Shown here in pieces: positions 14,301-25,761 of a DNA stretch of 64,000 nt. Below the pieces are notes generated by a model, which made no database searches, was not told the DNA's origin, and saw nothing but the letters and a program-made list of their open reading frames with translations. This DNA is from Sinonovacula constricta (lineage: Eukaryota; Mollusca; Bivalvia; Cardiida; Solecurtidae): contig CM017561.1 of assembly GCA_007844125.1 (NCBI GenBank), forward strand, positions 64,337,256 to 64,401,255. The letters run 5' to 3'. Made by a program: the position numbers and the translations under genes. Every line of letters begins with the position of its first letter. Within the stretch, counting starts at the first letter, position 1.

Positions 14301-17300
14301 GTATATTTTTCCTCCTCGCAATTTAGATCATTAGTTTGCATTATGCAGCGGGTTTCATATTTGTACACTACACAGTAACTTCAGACTTTATATTTATATT
14401 ACACATTGTGCGTAATATTTACTTGATTAATATCTTGCAAAACGTACGTGTTTAGTGCCAGATTACAGTCTAGTAAATGTTTTATTCATAAGAATGAAAA
14501 TAAGGTAACACGGTTTGCAAAAGTCTTGACACCATTGTATGTTGTGTTTGATATCTTGTTTATTATAAATGAACAATAACTATGTTTTCGTTAGACGTTT
14601 TCTACAAATATTTCATCTATTACAACTTCATACTATTTGTCTCACTTTCTAACTTTTTTCCTTTCTTTAATCATTTACAGTTCAGAGTGCATCGGATATC
14701 GAGTCAAACACTGGAAATTCATTAATGAGAGTATGTCAAATGTGTCAATATGTCCTATTTTGTTAGTAAAAGTCCTCTATCAATTGCGTTTGCTTTACGT
14801 TTCATCAACAGTTATCAACAATAAATACACACACTTAGTTGTAACTATTTGCTTAGAATTTTGGATTTTATTTTCATATCAATTGCTTTAAAACAGTTAT
14901 TCCATATGTTTATATTTTCAAGTACCACAAACATTGTTTCGATTATAAATATTTCATAAAAATGAAAGACGGTGGTTGATTATTTTAAGAGATTTTTAAA
15001 CTATTAATTTTTCGAATCTAGGTTAATTTATTTAATATTATGTATTATTTTATCCTTTTTTAATTTGATCTGAATTCGATTAATGTAATATCCCATTTTA
15101 ATTAGAGTTTAATTGACATATTTGACATAGACCACCATTTAAGATAGTTCACTATTAAAGTTGAGCGCTCTACTTCCAGAAATCGTCAAACAGATTTGCC
15201 CCCTCAGTGACGGCTTTGAAACTCATAGAATGCCTAACGGAAAATGAAAAGCAGGAGCTGATGAAAAGAGTAAATTTTGCTGGTAAAACATATATTTATA
15301 AATTGTTTTGTCGGACATTTTTCTATACGCACATTTTTCTATATTGTTGGGACGCATGTTCTTTTGTCGCTATTTTTTTATTATTGTTTTGACGAATTTT
15401 GACTGAACAATCTTATTTATTGTTTTGACGCACATTTTAATACAATGTTTTAGAGCACAGTTTAATAAATTGTTTTGGTGCATCGTTTAATATAGTTTTA
15501 ATGGCAAATTCTGGTCTGGTTGGGTTTCACGCTTTTGCCAACACATTGATTTGATGCATCGATTAATACATTGTTTCAGGAATTCTCTCATTTATTATGA
15601 ACCATAAAAATGTATCATTTTAAATGTCATTGTACTACCATGTCTGGCGCATATTTTTATGGCTTAAGGCTGCATTTATATATATTCAAATTTAACCACA
15701 GGAGTACCCTGATGTCCCTAAACAGTCTATGTCTTAGAAAAAATGGGTTTAAGAGAATTCAAATGATAAATGACCAGAGCAAAACTATATCATAATTACA
15801 AGGATCATAATCAATGTCTTACAGGATTTACGCATCTCATTTTAGGGGTAGCACTTGTATTTCTTAAAAAAGTATATTTGGTTGTCATATAAACTTTTAA
15901 ACTTTCTTTGTGAGCATTTAAAATACACCTTCAGGCAAAGTTGGAATGACTCGATCAGCAAAACTGTCCAGCCAAACATTAGAGAAGGTTGATGTGACTG
16001 AGAATACTACAAATACCAACATATCAGTTGATCAAGGAAGGACTGCCTATTCCCAGATGGTGAAGGACAAATGGCGGTGTACAACGAACAAAGTCATGGA
16101 ACACGTACAAGCCACTATAAATGGAGAGCCTAATAGTTGGGTAAGTATACGAAAGTCTAAGATACCGTCATCCTATCGTGTGTTCTAATATATCAGTTAC
16201 ATGTTAATTGATTTCGAGCCTGGCCGAAGTAACTTTAAGCACTTCTAGTAATTGGCTTCGTTTCCTAGGAGATTACTTTTGTTGTTTTATACGTCGTTTT
16301 GCACTAACGATTGGTAACATTTAAGTGATGTTTTTTTTTATATTATATTGATAGGAAAGTTTGAAAAAGCATCTGTTTTTTATGTTAGGAACTCTTTTTT
16401 CTTCTAATTGTGCACTTCATGACCTCGAGATGACTAGAAGCAAAAGAGATTAAAACATTTTAATCAGGCTTGATGAATCTAAGACTCATGGATGCAATGC
16501 GTTTGTTTAATTTCAACAATATGCAGCAACACAACTTTCACATTTGAATAGCAACCTAGCGAAGTTTCTGCAGAATCAGCTGAGGAACAAATGCCTCCAA
16601 GACGTGCGCCACCAACTGCTGCAAATGCTAGCCTGTCCCCACCTGTTTCGAAAGTAAAAGATCCTCTGGCCAAACCAATAATCGGCCTTGCCAATCGAAC
16701 AATAGTTATCGGCGGCAAAGAATACAATGGAGTTGGCAAAGATACAATATGTAAGTCCATAACAGTTTTTGGCGCATCTCACTTTATACTGCTAACGTTC
16801 TGTGTCGAAAGGCTAGCCGGCTAACATTGCTAAAGGTCCTGCTACTAAGTACGCTTTATTCTGTTTTAAACGTTTGCAATATGCCCCCCTCATTTGATGT
16901 TATCGAATGACATTCATTCAAAATGTATCTATAATTTACAGATTTGTGTCACACTGGAAGTTAGTAATTTAGGGGTATATCATATTCTTATACATTCTTA
17001 CATATTTTATCAAACGAACAGCTTTCAAGCTAAACAAAAATGCACTTTTGAAACCTATGGGCAGATACATATATATGAGGTTCACATCAGGAGTATATCC
17101 TTTTGTATAACATTCTTATACATTCTTACATAATTTATCAAACGGACGGCTTTCAAGCTGAAAAAAACGCATTTTCGAATCCTATGGGCAGATACATATA
17201 TTTGAGGTTCTTTCTTTTATAAGTTTATGATTTTATGTTAAATAATCACTTTATTATATATACATCTTATAAGAGTACAATGTTGTTACAGCAAACCAAA

Positions 17301-18358
17301 AATATTTCTACAACACACGTACGGGTGATAAGTTGCTGGTCACTGACGATATATTGCGGAGAGCCATAGAACAACGTCAAAGTGTAGTTGGGCCTGAGTT
17401 TGACCAGAATAGGAACAAAGTCAGGTTCAGCACATTCAAACGACCAATTAAACGTAAAATGAGTCGAACAAGATTCAGCACCACGACAATATGGGAGATG
17501 TCAATCGACGAGGAAAACGAAGACGAGGAAGGAGTCGGCGACAAACATGATGACGACAAAGGACCTGAAGCATATCTAGACAGTGAAAAACACAGAAAAT
17601 TAGGCATAGGTAATACGGAAGAAATTAACACCTTCAAAAATGAAAGAGATGATTCAAACATATCAGATATTGACGCTGATGGCGTAAATAAGCATGATAA
17701 AATCATAACACATGAAAACCCCATCGACAAAGAACATAAACGGAAGCTTTCTCCTTGTATTCGCGAGGTTGCCGCTTCCGTTGGACAAGAACTTTTACCC
17801 CCTCGACTGACCTCTAGCCGGGACACGACTTTTGAATCTATGTCGACGATGACAGGCGATGATGAAAGAGACAAAGAAGTGTTTCACGACTCCAGTGAAG
17901 ACGTGTTTGATGAAACCTCAATGCATGTGGATGAAGACAGCGCAAACATAATAGAAATGACACACGTTTCAAAGACACCACACGACGATGCAGAACACAA
18001 ACACCCTAATGCTTGGTTAAAAGCTGGAAAGTATATTCGTTTTGCGCGTCCGCTATATAAACCATTAAACTTAGAAAATGTCCAATGCAAGATTCCTAAA
18101 GGGAAATCCGACCCCAAGGATTGTTTAGCAAAGGATCCGATATACGTGGGATGGGCAAAAGTTGTTGGTCGAAAGGCGTCCAAAAAGACTGGAAAACGAA
18201 AGGAAGACAGGACAAAGATGTCAAGAGACACATTAGAGGAGATGGATCCGCCAGACCTATCGGCCTATACAAAGGCAGTTGCGAATCTTACCCCTCCGCA
18301 TTTTATTGGCAGACCATTATTTAGTCGCAGGATAAGTGATGACACTGACCCACAGTGA
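1220..18358 (+). CDS. Large cadherin (cadherin-23/protocadherin-like), 5'-partial, 18 exons
   Basis: This is a single-pass calcium-dependent adhesion receptor at the cell surface. Exons read by frame and splice sites: 1220-1421, 2038-2257, 3319-3506, 4162-4291, 4989-5204, 5684-5821, 6177-6334, 7372-7486, 8165-8398, 8770-12774, 13074-13181, 13626-13952, 14188-14222, 14681-14730, 15180-15282, 15935-16140, 16552-16750, 17292-18358. All introns are GT-AG and every phase joins correctly, giving about 2565 residues. About 18 EC repeats are visible, most ending in a DxNDNxP-type calcium motif (KNDNPP, DVNDNAPIF, DENDNIPEF). They are followed by a membrane-proximal domain, a TM helix (GPIVIGTILAVIALLVLALA) and a cytoplasmic tail. 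No signal peptide is visible, so earlier exons lie upstream of the window. Two single-base frameshifts occur near 10341 and 10413. The cadherin identity is certain; the nearest subfamily (CDH23-like) is inferred from repeat number and layout. Confidence 0.9.
2368..2530 (+). repeat. Degenerate tRNA-derived SINE in cadherin intron 2
   Basis: The segment opens with GGCGCCGTCGCTTAGTTG and reads like a pol III A box (CTTAGTTGTAAGAG), followed about 45 bp later by a B-box-like GGTTTGTATCC. This is the layout of a tRNA-headed SINE. The arms no longer pair fully, so it is not a functional tRNA gene. The 3' limit is approximate. Confidence 0.45.
2740..2832. repeat. Poly-T/poly-G low-complexity tract
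   Basis: A TTG/TTTC-rich tract leads into a T run and then about 18 consecutive G interrupted once by T. Such G runs are length-unstable and error-prone in assembly. Confidence 0.85.
7477..7765 (+). repeat. 58-bp minisatellite that copies the exon-8 splice donor
   Basis: Units start near 7477, 7535, 7593, 7652 and 7710, giving about five diverging copies of a 58-bp unit. The first unit begins in the last 10 bases of cadherin exon 8 and includes its donor (AGGATTGTAG|GTAGGT). The second unit repeats AGGATTGTAGGTAGG exactly; the third and fourth have decayed donors (TTGTAAATGTAAG, TTTTAAGTAGG). The array therefore offers extra potential 5' splice sites in intron 8. Confidence 0.85.
8770..12774 (+). 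CDS. Cadherin exon 10: 4-kb exon with about 12 EC repeats
   Basis: One uninterrupted 4005-bp exon continues from the exon-9 PG codon split (acceptor CCTTCAG, donor CAG|GTAAGT). It encodes repeat ends such as DENDHAPE, DENDNIPEF, GVDEYSPEF, DENDNEPQF, DTNDHKPEF, DVNDNRPVF, DVNDNAPVF and DENDNDPKF, with LDRE motifs in most repeats. Three linkers lack the DxND motif (near GKPSF, PEYKQPKF and YPSKHVQ), so bends or calcium-free joints are likely there. Two one-base extra positions shift the frame near 10341 and 10413; either side of them the coding quality is good. The contrast with the nine short exons upstream suggests intron loss or an ancestral single-exon ectodomain block. Confidence 0.88.
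10335..10420 (+). other. Pair of +1 frameshifts inside cadherin exon 10
   Basis: The frame in use up to 10340 hits TGA at 10341; the coding sense (acidic calcium motif SDENGDISL) continues one base later. That second frame hits TAA near 10417, and the third frame (LEYAMNDKYLLTIEARDSG) then stays open for 2.3 kb. Both events are single extra bases, the second beside GGG. The EC repeat spanning the site is also a few residues short. Either two assembly indels or true lesions of this allele explain it; the intact remaining 2500 codons favour the former. Confidence 0.8.
13074..13952 (+). CDS. Cadherin exons 11-12: membrane-proximal domain and TM helix
   Basis: Exon 11 (13074-13181) encodes a helix-strand stretch including YLNTLQGLFPTGRVTVWKLE and ends in phase 2. 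The phase needs an exon beginning with one base, so I place exon 12 at 13626 (acceptor TTCCAG) and not at the upstream AAG/CAG at 13561 or 13567, which would break the frame. Exon 12 holds about 75 extracellular residues, a 20-residue hydrophobic helix starting GPIVIGTILAVIALL, and a stop-transfer KKKWNK. The donor GCGTATGC at 13953 is non-consensus but gives the right phase. CDH23 and PCDH15 have a ferredoxin-like membrane-adjacent domain here; that this segment folds the same way is inference. Confidence 0.75.
14188..18358 (+). CDS. Cadherin exons 13-18: cytoplasmic tail
   Basis: Six exons follow the TM helix: 14188-14222 (35 bp microexon, CSPLKGLPFNQ), 14681-14730 (50 bp, SASDIESNTGNSLM), 15180-15282, 15935-16140, 16552-16750 and the terminal 17292-18358. 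Phases join without adjustment, including exon 17, where the acceptor TGAATAG at 16551 is used in preference to ACCTAG at 16559 because only the former keeps frame. The tail is about 550 residues, mostly predicted disordered. It has a proline-rich PPRRAPP patch, an acidic run (EENEDEEG, KHDDDK) and Lys/Arg-rich segments. The C-terminus ends SDDTDPQ then TGA at 18356; it is not a classical PDZ ligand. I recognise no catenin-binding motif and no named domain. Partners are unknown. Confidence 0.78.
15300..15580 (+). repeat. Diverged short tandem motif in cadherin intron 15
   Basis: The motif ATTGTTTTGACGCACATTT recurs in diverged form about every 35-45 bp (near 15302, 15341, 15384, 15418, 15449, 15467). 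It looks like an old minisatellite. No coding sense was seen. Confidence 0.5.
16973..17213 (+). repeat. Two-copy tandem duplication in cadherin intron 17
   Basis: Two copies, from about 16973 and 17091, share TTCTTATACATTCTTACAT, TATCAAACG and CCTATGGGCAGATACATAT in the same order. The second copy has a roughly 10-bp insertion near its start. The sequence is otherwise AT-rich and non-coding. Confidence 0.8.
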
Positions 18359-21290
18359 GCTTTTGTGAGATGACGGCTTGGACTTTGTGTAGATAGCTAT
18401 ATGCGCTTCTTGCAGTATTTACTTTTCATAGAACTAAGTGATATTCGCGTCACGCAATACTTATGGCTAGAGCTCACATATATTTAGTCGACGAACAACT
18501 GAGTTTTCTTTTTTTAAGTCGACCCCATGTGAAAAGTCAACATTGGTTGATATTGGTATAGTTGTTGCCCATGCACGCATCATCTACCTTATTCATAGAA
18601 ATAATGCTTTATGGTGCAGCACTTAAGTTTCTCCCGACCTTTTTTAGTGACACTGGGGCGATTTTCATATAAATATTTACCGTTCTTTAGGCTGATCATA
18701 TGCTATTGTTGACTCGCTATATGGGTTATTATTAAACAGCACCTTGACCGTGACCTTTGATGCTTTGCTTAAATGTGTTTCTTATAATTATGTGTTTTAT
18801 AGATGCTAGTATAGGTGTATGCTTAGACTATAATGATTCTAATTAGTCTTTCCAGTAGGTTATAGAACAATCTTCATGAGAAGAAATGGAAGTTTATTTT
18901 ACATAGTTAAAAATAAGGAATTACGAATTAATAAAAAATAGGGAAAATAAGATACTTAATTGTCTGTCAAATTTGGATCTACGAACATACACGTTTTGTA
19001 TATACATTTCTAAATGAATTAACGAGCATGTGTTAAATAGCCTTTCGTGTGTAATTGCGATTATTCGCCTTACAGTGAAAGAACAAAATGCAACCAAATT
19101 GCTTTATTGTCAAATGTAAGCATATTTCTACGAAGTATAGTTACTCGGGTACAATTAATAAAAAACATGATTAAACTGATCATCGATAAGTAAGTAAAGG
19201 GATATGTGACACGGTAACGGAGCTTAGGGGCATGTAGAATTGACGTTCAATGGATTTTTTAAACATCTAAATAGTGCAATGCACACATAAAGAGCGATGG
19301 TTTGGCATACATTTATAGTCGTTTTGTAAAAGTTTCTTTTAACCCTGATTTGCGGTACGTCGGCGCTTTTAATCATTATGGCCAATCGTGTATAACTTCA
19401 AATTATAAGTCAACAAGAAATTCAGACAAAATAAGAATGTTAACGTATATTTAAACTGGACTTCTGAATGGATGAAAACAAATGCATTTTCTTTGCTTAT
19501 ATGTTTAATAAAGTTTACATAAACGAAAATAACAATGCAACGGTTTAACAAAATATATTTTATATAATCAAATTGGGTATTTTAAGGAATGGTGAACATT
19601 GCATACAAATTCAGGCAATAGCACAACTAGATAAATAAAAATATTAGCTCAATAGTTAAAATACAAAAACACTACATACACATCCCAAAGTTCTATGGGT
19701 ATTGCAACATTTATGGAACTTTATAAAGGTTTGTCTAAATTAGGTAATAATTTTGTTTATAATTTTTGCTTCTGCATTAGTTATGCAGAAAATTCGGTAA
19801 TATTTCACGATTTTTTTTAACATCCCAAAATATGCATATATTTTTATGTTTTAAATATTTTTTTCATTATTTATGTCTTCTTACGTATAGCACCCCTTTT
19901 CTTACTCCAAAAATAATAAGAGAGACACTCTGAAAACCTTATATTACAAAAATTGCTGCGCATTAAGCATAGTAAAATTGTATAACTTATTCAACTTTAA
20001 CTTTCCAAACACCGGTCTTCACGTAGTAGTTAATGTGATTGGCAGTCATTATTAGTGTACATGATTCTAACCTCATGTATTGTATTTTATACTAATTGTT
20101 TTTGATTTGTTAAATGACGATTATGTTAAAACATTACATTCGTTATATTTTGCTTCACTGTAAAAAACGAAAATCTTGTTTTTTTATTAATTAGTTTGTG
20201 AATAATGAAGCCAACCTGCAGAACAGACCCTTTAACTGAGACATTTAAATGAGCGTTAAACAAATGGTGTAATAATATTGGATGCAGACACTGATAACAA
20301 CGATATTTCTATATAACCCTAGAAATCTTACGATACGTCACATCAAGATAAAAATTATTATTACATAATTTTTAATAATTTATGCAAAATCCTAGACAAA
20401 AGTAAATTTGTTGTACATACACAGTTAATCCTTAATCCTTTGATGAAAACTAATATGCACTTTCAGTGATTTCCTAACAGCTACATAAAACGGGTAATAT
20501 AATTACAGTTTAATCTCGGTTATTCAATCTTGGGTTGTCAGAAGCCGAGCCATTATTCATTGCCCGGTCCCGATTTTCCCCTATATAATTTAATGTAAAA
20601 ACATCGTATTATTAATTTGCATTAATCAAAATTTTGGCATTATTCGAAGTCCATTTTGGTCTCTAACGTAATGTTTTAATGATATCTTCACACATCTTAT
20701 CCAAAGCCCGATCGTGTCTCCAGTCGACCTTTGTCACCAGCCAAACTGCAAACTCGAGTTACATCAATGGTTGGCTTTGTTAATTTGTTCGTTAAAGTTA
20801 TTAATTGTATATGACGTGTTGATTAGATTGACAATCAGTTACGATGTATAATCAATTAATCAGAGCGGCAATTTAATTTAAGATTGACTTGTATTCACTT
20901 TGTCCAATAGCGGTATTGCAAACTGTTAGGATAGGTAGGTATAAATGCTGATCGATATCACCGCCATCTCAATTTCGACCATGCTTCATAATACAAACAT
21001 GCATACATAAATTTTGATTCGTTATTTTTTGAAAAGAAAAAAAAAACACATGATGCTTATTGTATTACTTATTTGATTTCCAGCAACTAACTATTCCTAT
21101 GTTTCACTGTTAAAAAGTATAATGGTATGTGCACTGCTTTTTGTGCATTCCCGCAGACAATTAGCCTATTCAACATGGCAGACCCCATGTCAGAATATTT
21201 TGTAAGTGAAGGCAACTTGGATTATTCCAATGAACAAAGTTCGAGTTAAGACACTTTGAAGCAGATGTTAATTAAAAAGTAGCAGTCTGA
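18359..21290. other. 3' UTR and gene-poor AT-rich spacer
   Basis: After the cadherin stop there is about 2.9 kb with no ORF of recognisable family, no RNA gene and no clear repeat. It presumably begins with the cadherin 3' UTR. A 24-codon ORF with a good start context (CAACATGGC at 21175) ends at 21249 and is unrecognised. Confidence 0.55.
18930..18935 (+). terminator. Candidate poly(A) signal for the cadherin gene
   Basis: An AATAAA lies 572 bp after the TGA at 18356. It is the first canonical hexamer I found downstream. The region is AT-rich, so chance occurrence is likely enough to keep confidence low. Confidence 0.3.
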
Positions 21291-21451
21291 TTCCAAGGCG
21301 GTAACTGATAGCGTGTTGTTTTTTATGTGTGTTATGTCTCGTCTCTGTTTTTGTCACATTTACAATAACCTTGTTTGCCTTTGTCTACTGGTAGATAAAA
21401 TTTAAATATCTGTGGAAATTTTGATAGGACCTTTTCTTAGTTACCTATTCA
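21291..21451 (+). repeat. 5' terminal direct repeat (pseudo-LTR) of Naiad copy 1
   Basis: It begins TTCCAAGGCGGTAACTGAT and ends near TTACCTATTCA. It matches 25762-25916 in the same orientation with scattered substitutions and small indels, including GCCTTTGTCTACTGGTAGAT in both. PLEs characteristically carry such pseudo-LTRs. Confidence 0.8.
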
Positions 21452-21610
21452 TTATCACAACAGTGTTACTTGTGCAGTGTGGCGGTCGTAGAAAATCTCC
21501 CAGTGCATATGATCTAGGTTGTCATCTAATTCATCTTATCAGGATTGTTACGTATATTTTCTTTTTGACAACCTTGGACTTAGGTTTATTTTACTTGAAA
21601 TAAAACAACA

Positions 21611-21871
21611 ATGAATAGACTACTACAACCAAACAATAATATTTCCCCCTTAAAATTGCATAATGTGTCTACTGTGCATTTGTCTAATGGTGCTGATGAT
21701 ATATTTTCTAGAAGAGTCACTGTCAATATTTCACCAATAAAGCTACACCCGTCGTCCGGTGTTTATATTTCTAATTCGAGTAATTTATTTCTTCGGCAGT
21801 CAGGTATTTTACGCAACGTTTCTAGTAGTAATGTAAAAAACTCCCTCCACACAAATGCAGAGTGGACATAA
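21611..21871 (+). pseudogene. N-terminal ORF remnant of the Naiad-type element
   Basis: An 86-codon open stretch rich in Ser, Asn and Leu precedes the endonuclease remnant. A cysteine cluster continues in another frame just downstream (KCNYKRYSICRFLNCN, about 21890-21945), possibly a zinc-binding motif. I do not recognise the N-terminal part, and it may be the start of the same polyprotein. Confidence 0.4.
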
Positions 21872-22035
21872 TGTGTACTTTAATATCTACAAGTGTAATT
21901 ATAAAAGATATAGTATATGCAGATTCCTTAACTGTAACTCCACTTTCAAGTCTACTGTATATGGCCGTACATTTCCTTACCTTGGGATGTTGATTGACAA
22001 AGTAACAACATAATTTATACTATAACATGAAACCA

Positions 22036-22320
22036 TCCTAACTGTAAACTGCAGTACGTTGGACAAACGGGGCGGGCGCTTAAAATTAGATTTCGAGAAC
22101 ATTCATATAAAATCCGTAACGCTCGTCGTTTAAAGAATTACATTTATAATCATTTTCTAAGTACTGGGAATTCTTTAAAATATGTGAACATACAACCTTT
22201 GCAAAAAAACTGTTTTTGTTTAATGACGATGTGTCTAAAGGATTTAAATTACAGGCCATATACAGTGCCGAACTTGATTGGAATTAAAAAAACTTCAGAC
22301 TCCATTTTCACTCGGTCTTA
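22036..22320 (+). pseudogene. GIY-YIG endonuclease remnant
   Basis: The translation gives CKLQYVGQTGRALKIRFREH, with the second half of the GIY-YIG signature (YVGQT), the catalytic-type arginine and a nearby EH. It continues KIRNARRLKNYIYNHFLSTG. These are the hallmarks of the PLE endonuclease. The first GIY half is degraded. It lies about 1 kb upstream of RT motifs on the same strand. Frameshifts follow near 22215. Confidence 0.7.
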
Positions 22321-22899
22321 ATGACAATATTCATCAGGCGGGCAATATTTTAAAAATTGACATCTTTAGTATTCTGTCTTTACGCAAGCGCAAACGCCGA
22401 TCACCTGGAATTAGGAAAATCATAATCTAAAACTCAGATTTAGGAAAAATGTTTCTATTCAAAATCTGAACACACCTTATATTCGATCTGGAATGCATTC
22501 CTTACTTTGTACAGTTACAAATCTACCTTTAAAATCACTAGTTATTTTGGACAATGAGACAGATAAAATATATTTACGTACTCATCCTTTATGTGAGGTG
22601 GCTTCCATCATTCAAAAGTATACTACTCATGCTTTAAGACCTAATATTGATAAAAAGTCTCAAAACAAACGACATTTCCTGAAAATTAAAATACAATAAT
22701 AAAGGGATTGATTTTATCGACTTACCTAGTGTTTTTCGGGACAAAAATAATATCAATTAAAGTCCCAGTTACTTCGAAAACAACGAAAACCCAATGATTT
22801 GTTACAAGTATAAAAAACCCCATTAGAGGTCTTATTTTTAATTACAACATAAATGTAGCAGACCTTAACCTTAATGATCCTTCTCAAGATTCTTGTAAC

Positions 22900-25027
22900 T
22901 GTTCAACTTCACCTTTCTGTTATTTACCTTCTGGCCATATCATTACTGGGGATTTGAACATCATCGATGACAATAAATTAAGAAAATTAGTCTCTGAGGG
23001 TCCGAAATATCGCCTGCTAGATGAAATACGATCACCTTTGTTGCAAGGAAATAGCTGATTCAATTAATCTGTTTGCCGATCGCTGGTGTAAGAGAGAAAA
23101 CACGGATACAGTAGCACTCAATACTTGGAAGAAAGCCATTTTTAAGATAATAAAAATTCGCGTTAAATTCGACCACTCCCATTCTTCTAGTTTACCTAAG
23201 AAACATTTTTATCACTTAAAACATCTAAAACAGTCCTTTCAGAATATTCACGAAACATTTGTACTTGTACCTGCAGAGAAAGCTTTAAACAACATACATT
23301 TTGTTTGACGACTATATTACAATAATGTGCTGAGTTATCCACCACCAGTTCTTACTCTAGCTCCAATGTTGACTTTCAGACAGTCATTGAAAAACATAAA
23401 CAGATATTGCATAATTTTATTATCAAAATATAATCAAAGCAAGAAAAACTTCCTTCACTGTACTGGATTCCTAAGCTTCGAAAAACTCCATACAAGTCAC
23501 GATTCATAGCTATTGCCAGCTATAGTACCACCACGCACATATGTAAACTACTTACGTCTTGCCTTACAGCCGTTTGCAATCACGTTGTTTAATATTGTGA
23601 AAAAGTGTATGAAAATTCAGGAATTAAAATTTTTTGGTCTATAAAAAATTCTTCAGAAGTCTTAGACAAGTTTCGTACTTTAAACTTTCGTTGCTCTGCA
23701 GTTAATACTTACGATTTCTCTACGCTGTACACTTCTTTACCTCACGATTTAATTAAGACCAAATTGATTGCTCTTATTGAGAAAATATTTGCTCGAGAGC
23801 AACGTCTATATATTGCATGTCATAAAAGTAATGCATTTTTACCAACACTTTCTTAGAAAAGTTTACTATGTTGACTTGCTCGGATGTTGGTGAAGCTCTA
23901 CGTTTCCTATTAGACAATACTTACATAAAATGCGGTGACACTTTATTTAGACAAGTAATTGGTATTCCTATGGAAACCAACTGTGCATCATTAATTGTAG
24001 ATTTGAACGTGATTTCATGTTAACTTTATCCCCTTCTAACCCAAGCCACATTATAGAGGCTTTCAATTTAACGTCACGCTATCTTGACGATATTCTTACT
24101 ATAGATAATCCTTTCTTTTCTCAAATGATCCATCTGATTTAACCTCCAGAATTACCCTTAATAAAGCAAATAACTGACATTTAAATGCAGCATTTCTAGA
24201 CATTGAGATCGCTAATTCCAATGATTACGTCTCTACTAAAATCTTTGACAAGAGAAATGATTTCAACTTTAGTATTGTGAATTATCCATACCTTGACGGC
24301 GATTCACCTCGTGCTACCTCCTTTGGTATTTAGTAAATACATACCATCATGCTTTAGCACATTTCTAAAACTGGGAAGCCAAATATACGATACTGCGTGT
24401 CACCACCTGTCGATAATCCGTTTCACCTGCGTGTGCGTGAGTGCACACTGACATGACAGAAGAAAGATAACTTAGCAAAATGGCAAAAACTTTTAATTAA
24501 ATGTTTAAAATTTTACATTTTTAAGCGAATATCCGGATACCAAAGTCGATTCGGATATCCGATGATTCAAACGGATATCCGGATATCCGTTGACATCCCT
24601 AGTATTTACATATCCCAACTTACAAGGTTGCACGAGTTTGTACTTAAGTAGCAGATGTCAATGCTAGAAACTGGTTTATTACCTCTAAACTGTTACAGCA
24701 AGGCTTTCGTTTTCATAAATTAAAAAGGCGTTGTCAAAATTCTTTCACCGCAATGGTTTTATTGCTTCTAAGTATAATAGCAGTAGGAAAACACTTACAC
24801 AGAAAGGCATAAGCCATCCTGCATTTTATGGAAATGTTTTATACAAGTTAAAGAAAATTAAGGGTCTCAATAACTTTTCTGACCACTTTACAAAACGTAT
24901 CAGAAAATGTATTGCTGACGGTTACAACCCGGGAATCCTTCGTTGTACTGCATTGCTTGCAATTGACCCTTTACTGTCAAGAACTTGCATTGCTTTTGAA
25001 TTACACGATGACCGGACAGGTCGTTGA
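22900..25027 (+). pseudogene. Reverse transcriptase of the Naiad-type element, broken
   Basis: RT fragments in several frames: a cysteine-containing block ending LPSGHIITGDLNII (22900-22965), FVLVPAEKALNNI (about 23260), a PKL..TPYKSRFIA block (23460-23520), the palm strand TYDFSTLYTSLP (23707-23745), GIPMETN..LIVDL (23950-24005) and RYLDDIL (24080). The reading is then split by a 269-bp insertion at 24333. The C-terminal block 24731-25027 is open (SKFFHRNGFIASKYN, GLNNFSDHFTKRIRKC). At least six stops or shifts are present. Confidence 0.75.
24333..24601. mobile_element. 269-bp hAT-like insertion inside the Naiad RT
   Basis: The RT coding sequence is interrupted between two copies of GTATTTA (24326-24332 and 24602-24608). 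Counting one more flanking base, the repeat is 7-8 bp, typical of hAT. The right end reads GGATATCCGTTGACATCCCTA; its complement begins TAGGGATGTC, a hAT-like terminus. The last 70 bp iterate the palindrome GGATATCC. The left end does not show the matching inverted repeat, so the element is probably truncated at that side. Confidence 0.6.
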
Positions 25028-25761
25028 GACTTTATGGAAACAGTGATTAAAGCAATAATTGTACAGTTGCTGCTGGAATTCTTGTCTCTTCATCTCTCCA
25101 GTCGTGCCCTATATAGTTGAGACAACTTGAACAGTCTCCATAACCTTTACGTGAGATTGCACAGTAGGTATAACATTGGGATTTTGTGGTAACTTTGTTA
25201 TATATAATATGCCAACTACAGATAAATCCTCTGCTTTTTATGATATGTTTTTTTTTAACTTATTAACTCTTAACAATACTACATTTCATTTTGTTGGTAG
25301 GTTGTTTTCTAAAATTCGATGTTTTCTTTCGTATTTTTTACATTTCACTTTTGACACTTTTGGCATATGATGTCATGGCATTGTATGCCATAATTAAATT
25401 GATCTTATTATATATTAGCGCTTGAGCTGTTTTATTTGTTATTATAATATATTAGCGCTTGGGATGTTTTATTTCAAACTAATCTCTCATTTGGAATTTT
25501 TACGTTGCCGAGGCTTTTATCTACTTTACATACTGTACATATGTTGATAGTTTATTTTATTACTAGATATTTTGTATGTATATAGGTTCATTGTATCTGT
25601 TTTAACCCCCGATGCAGGTGATTACTGTTAGTTGTTTCACTTTGACGGAATATTGTTATTTACACTGTTTGTTTGATAGAAAAACCTTCAGGAAGTGCGA
25701 GGTTGGAGCGCTCCACAAACCAGGTTTAAGGACCCCAGTCGGCCCTTTTGCCGATTGACCG

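Noticed and set aside
21175..21249. 24-codon ORF in good start context just before the Naiad-type element
   Set aside because: Too short to classify. Coding-like sense may continue after the stop in the same frame, but no family is recognisable.
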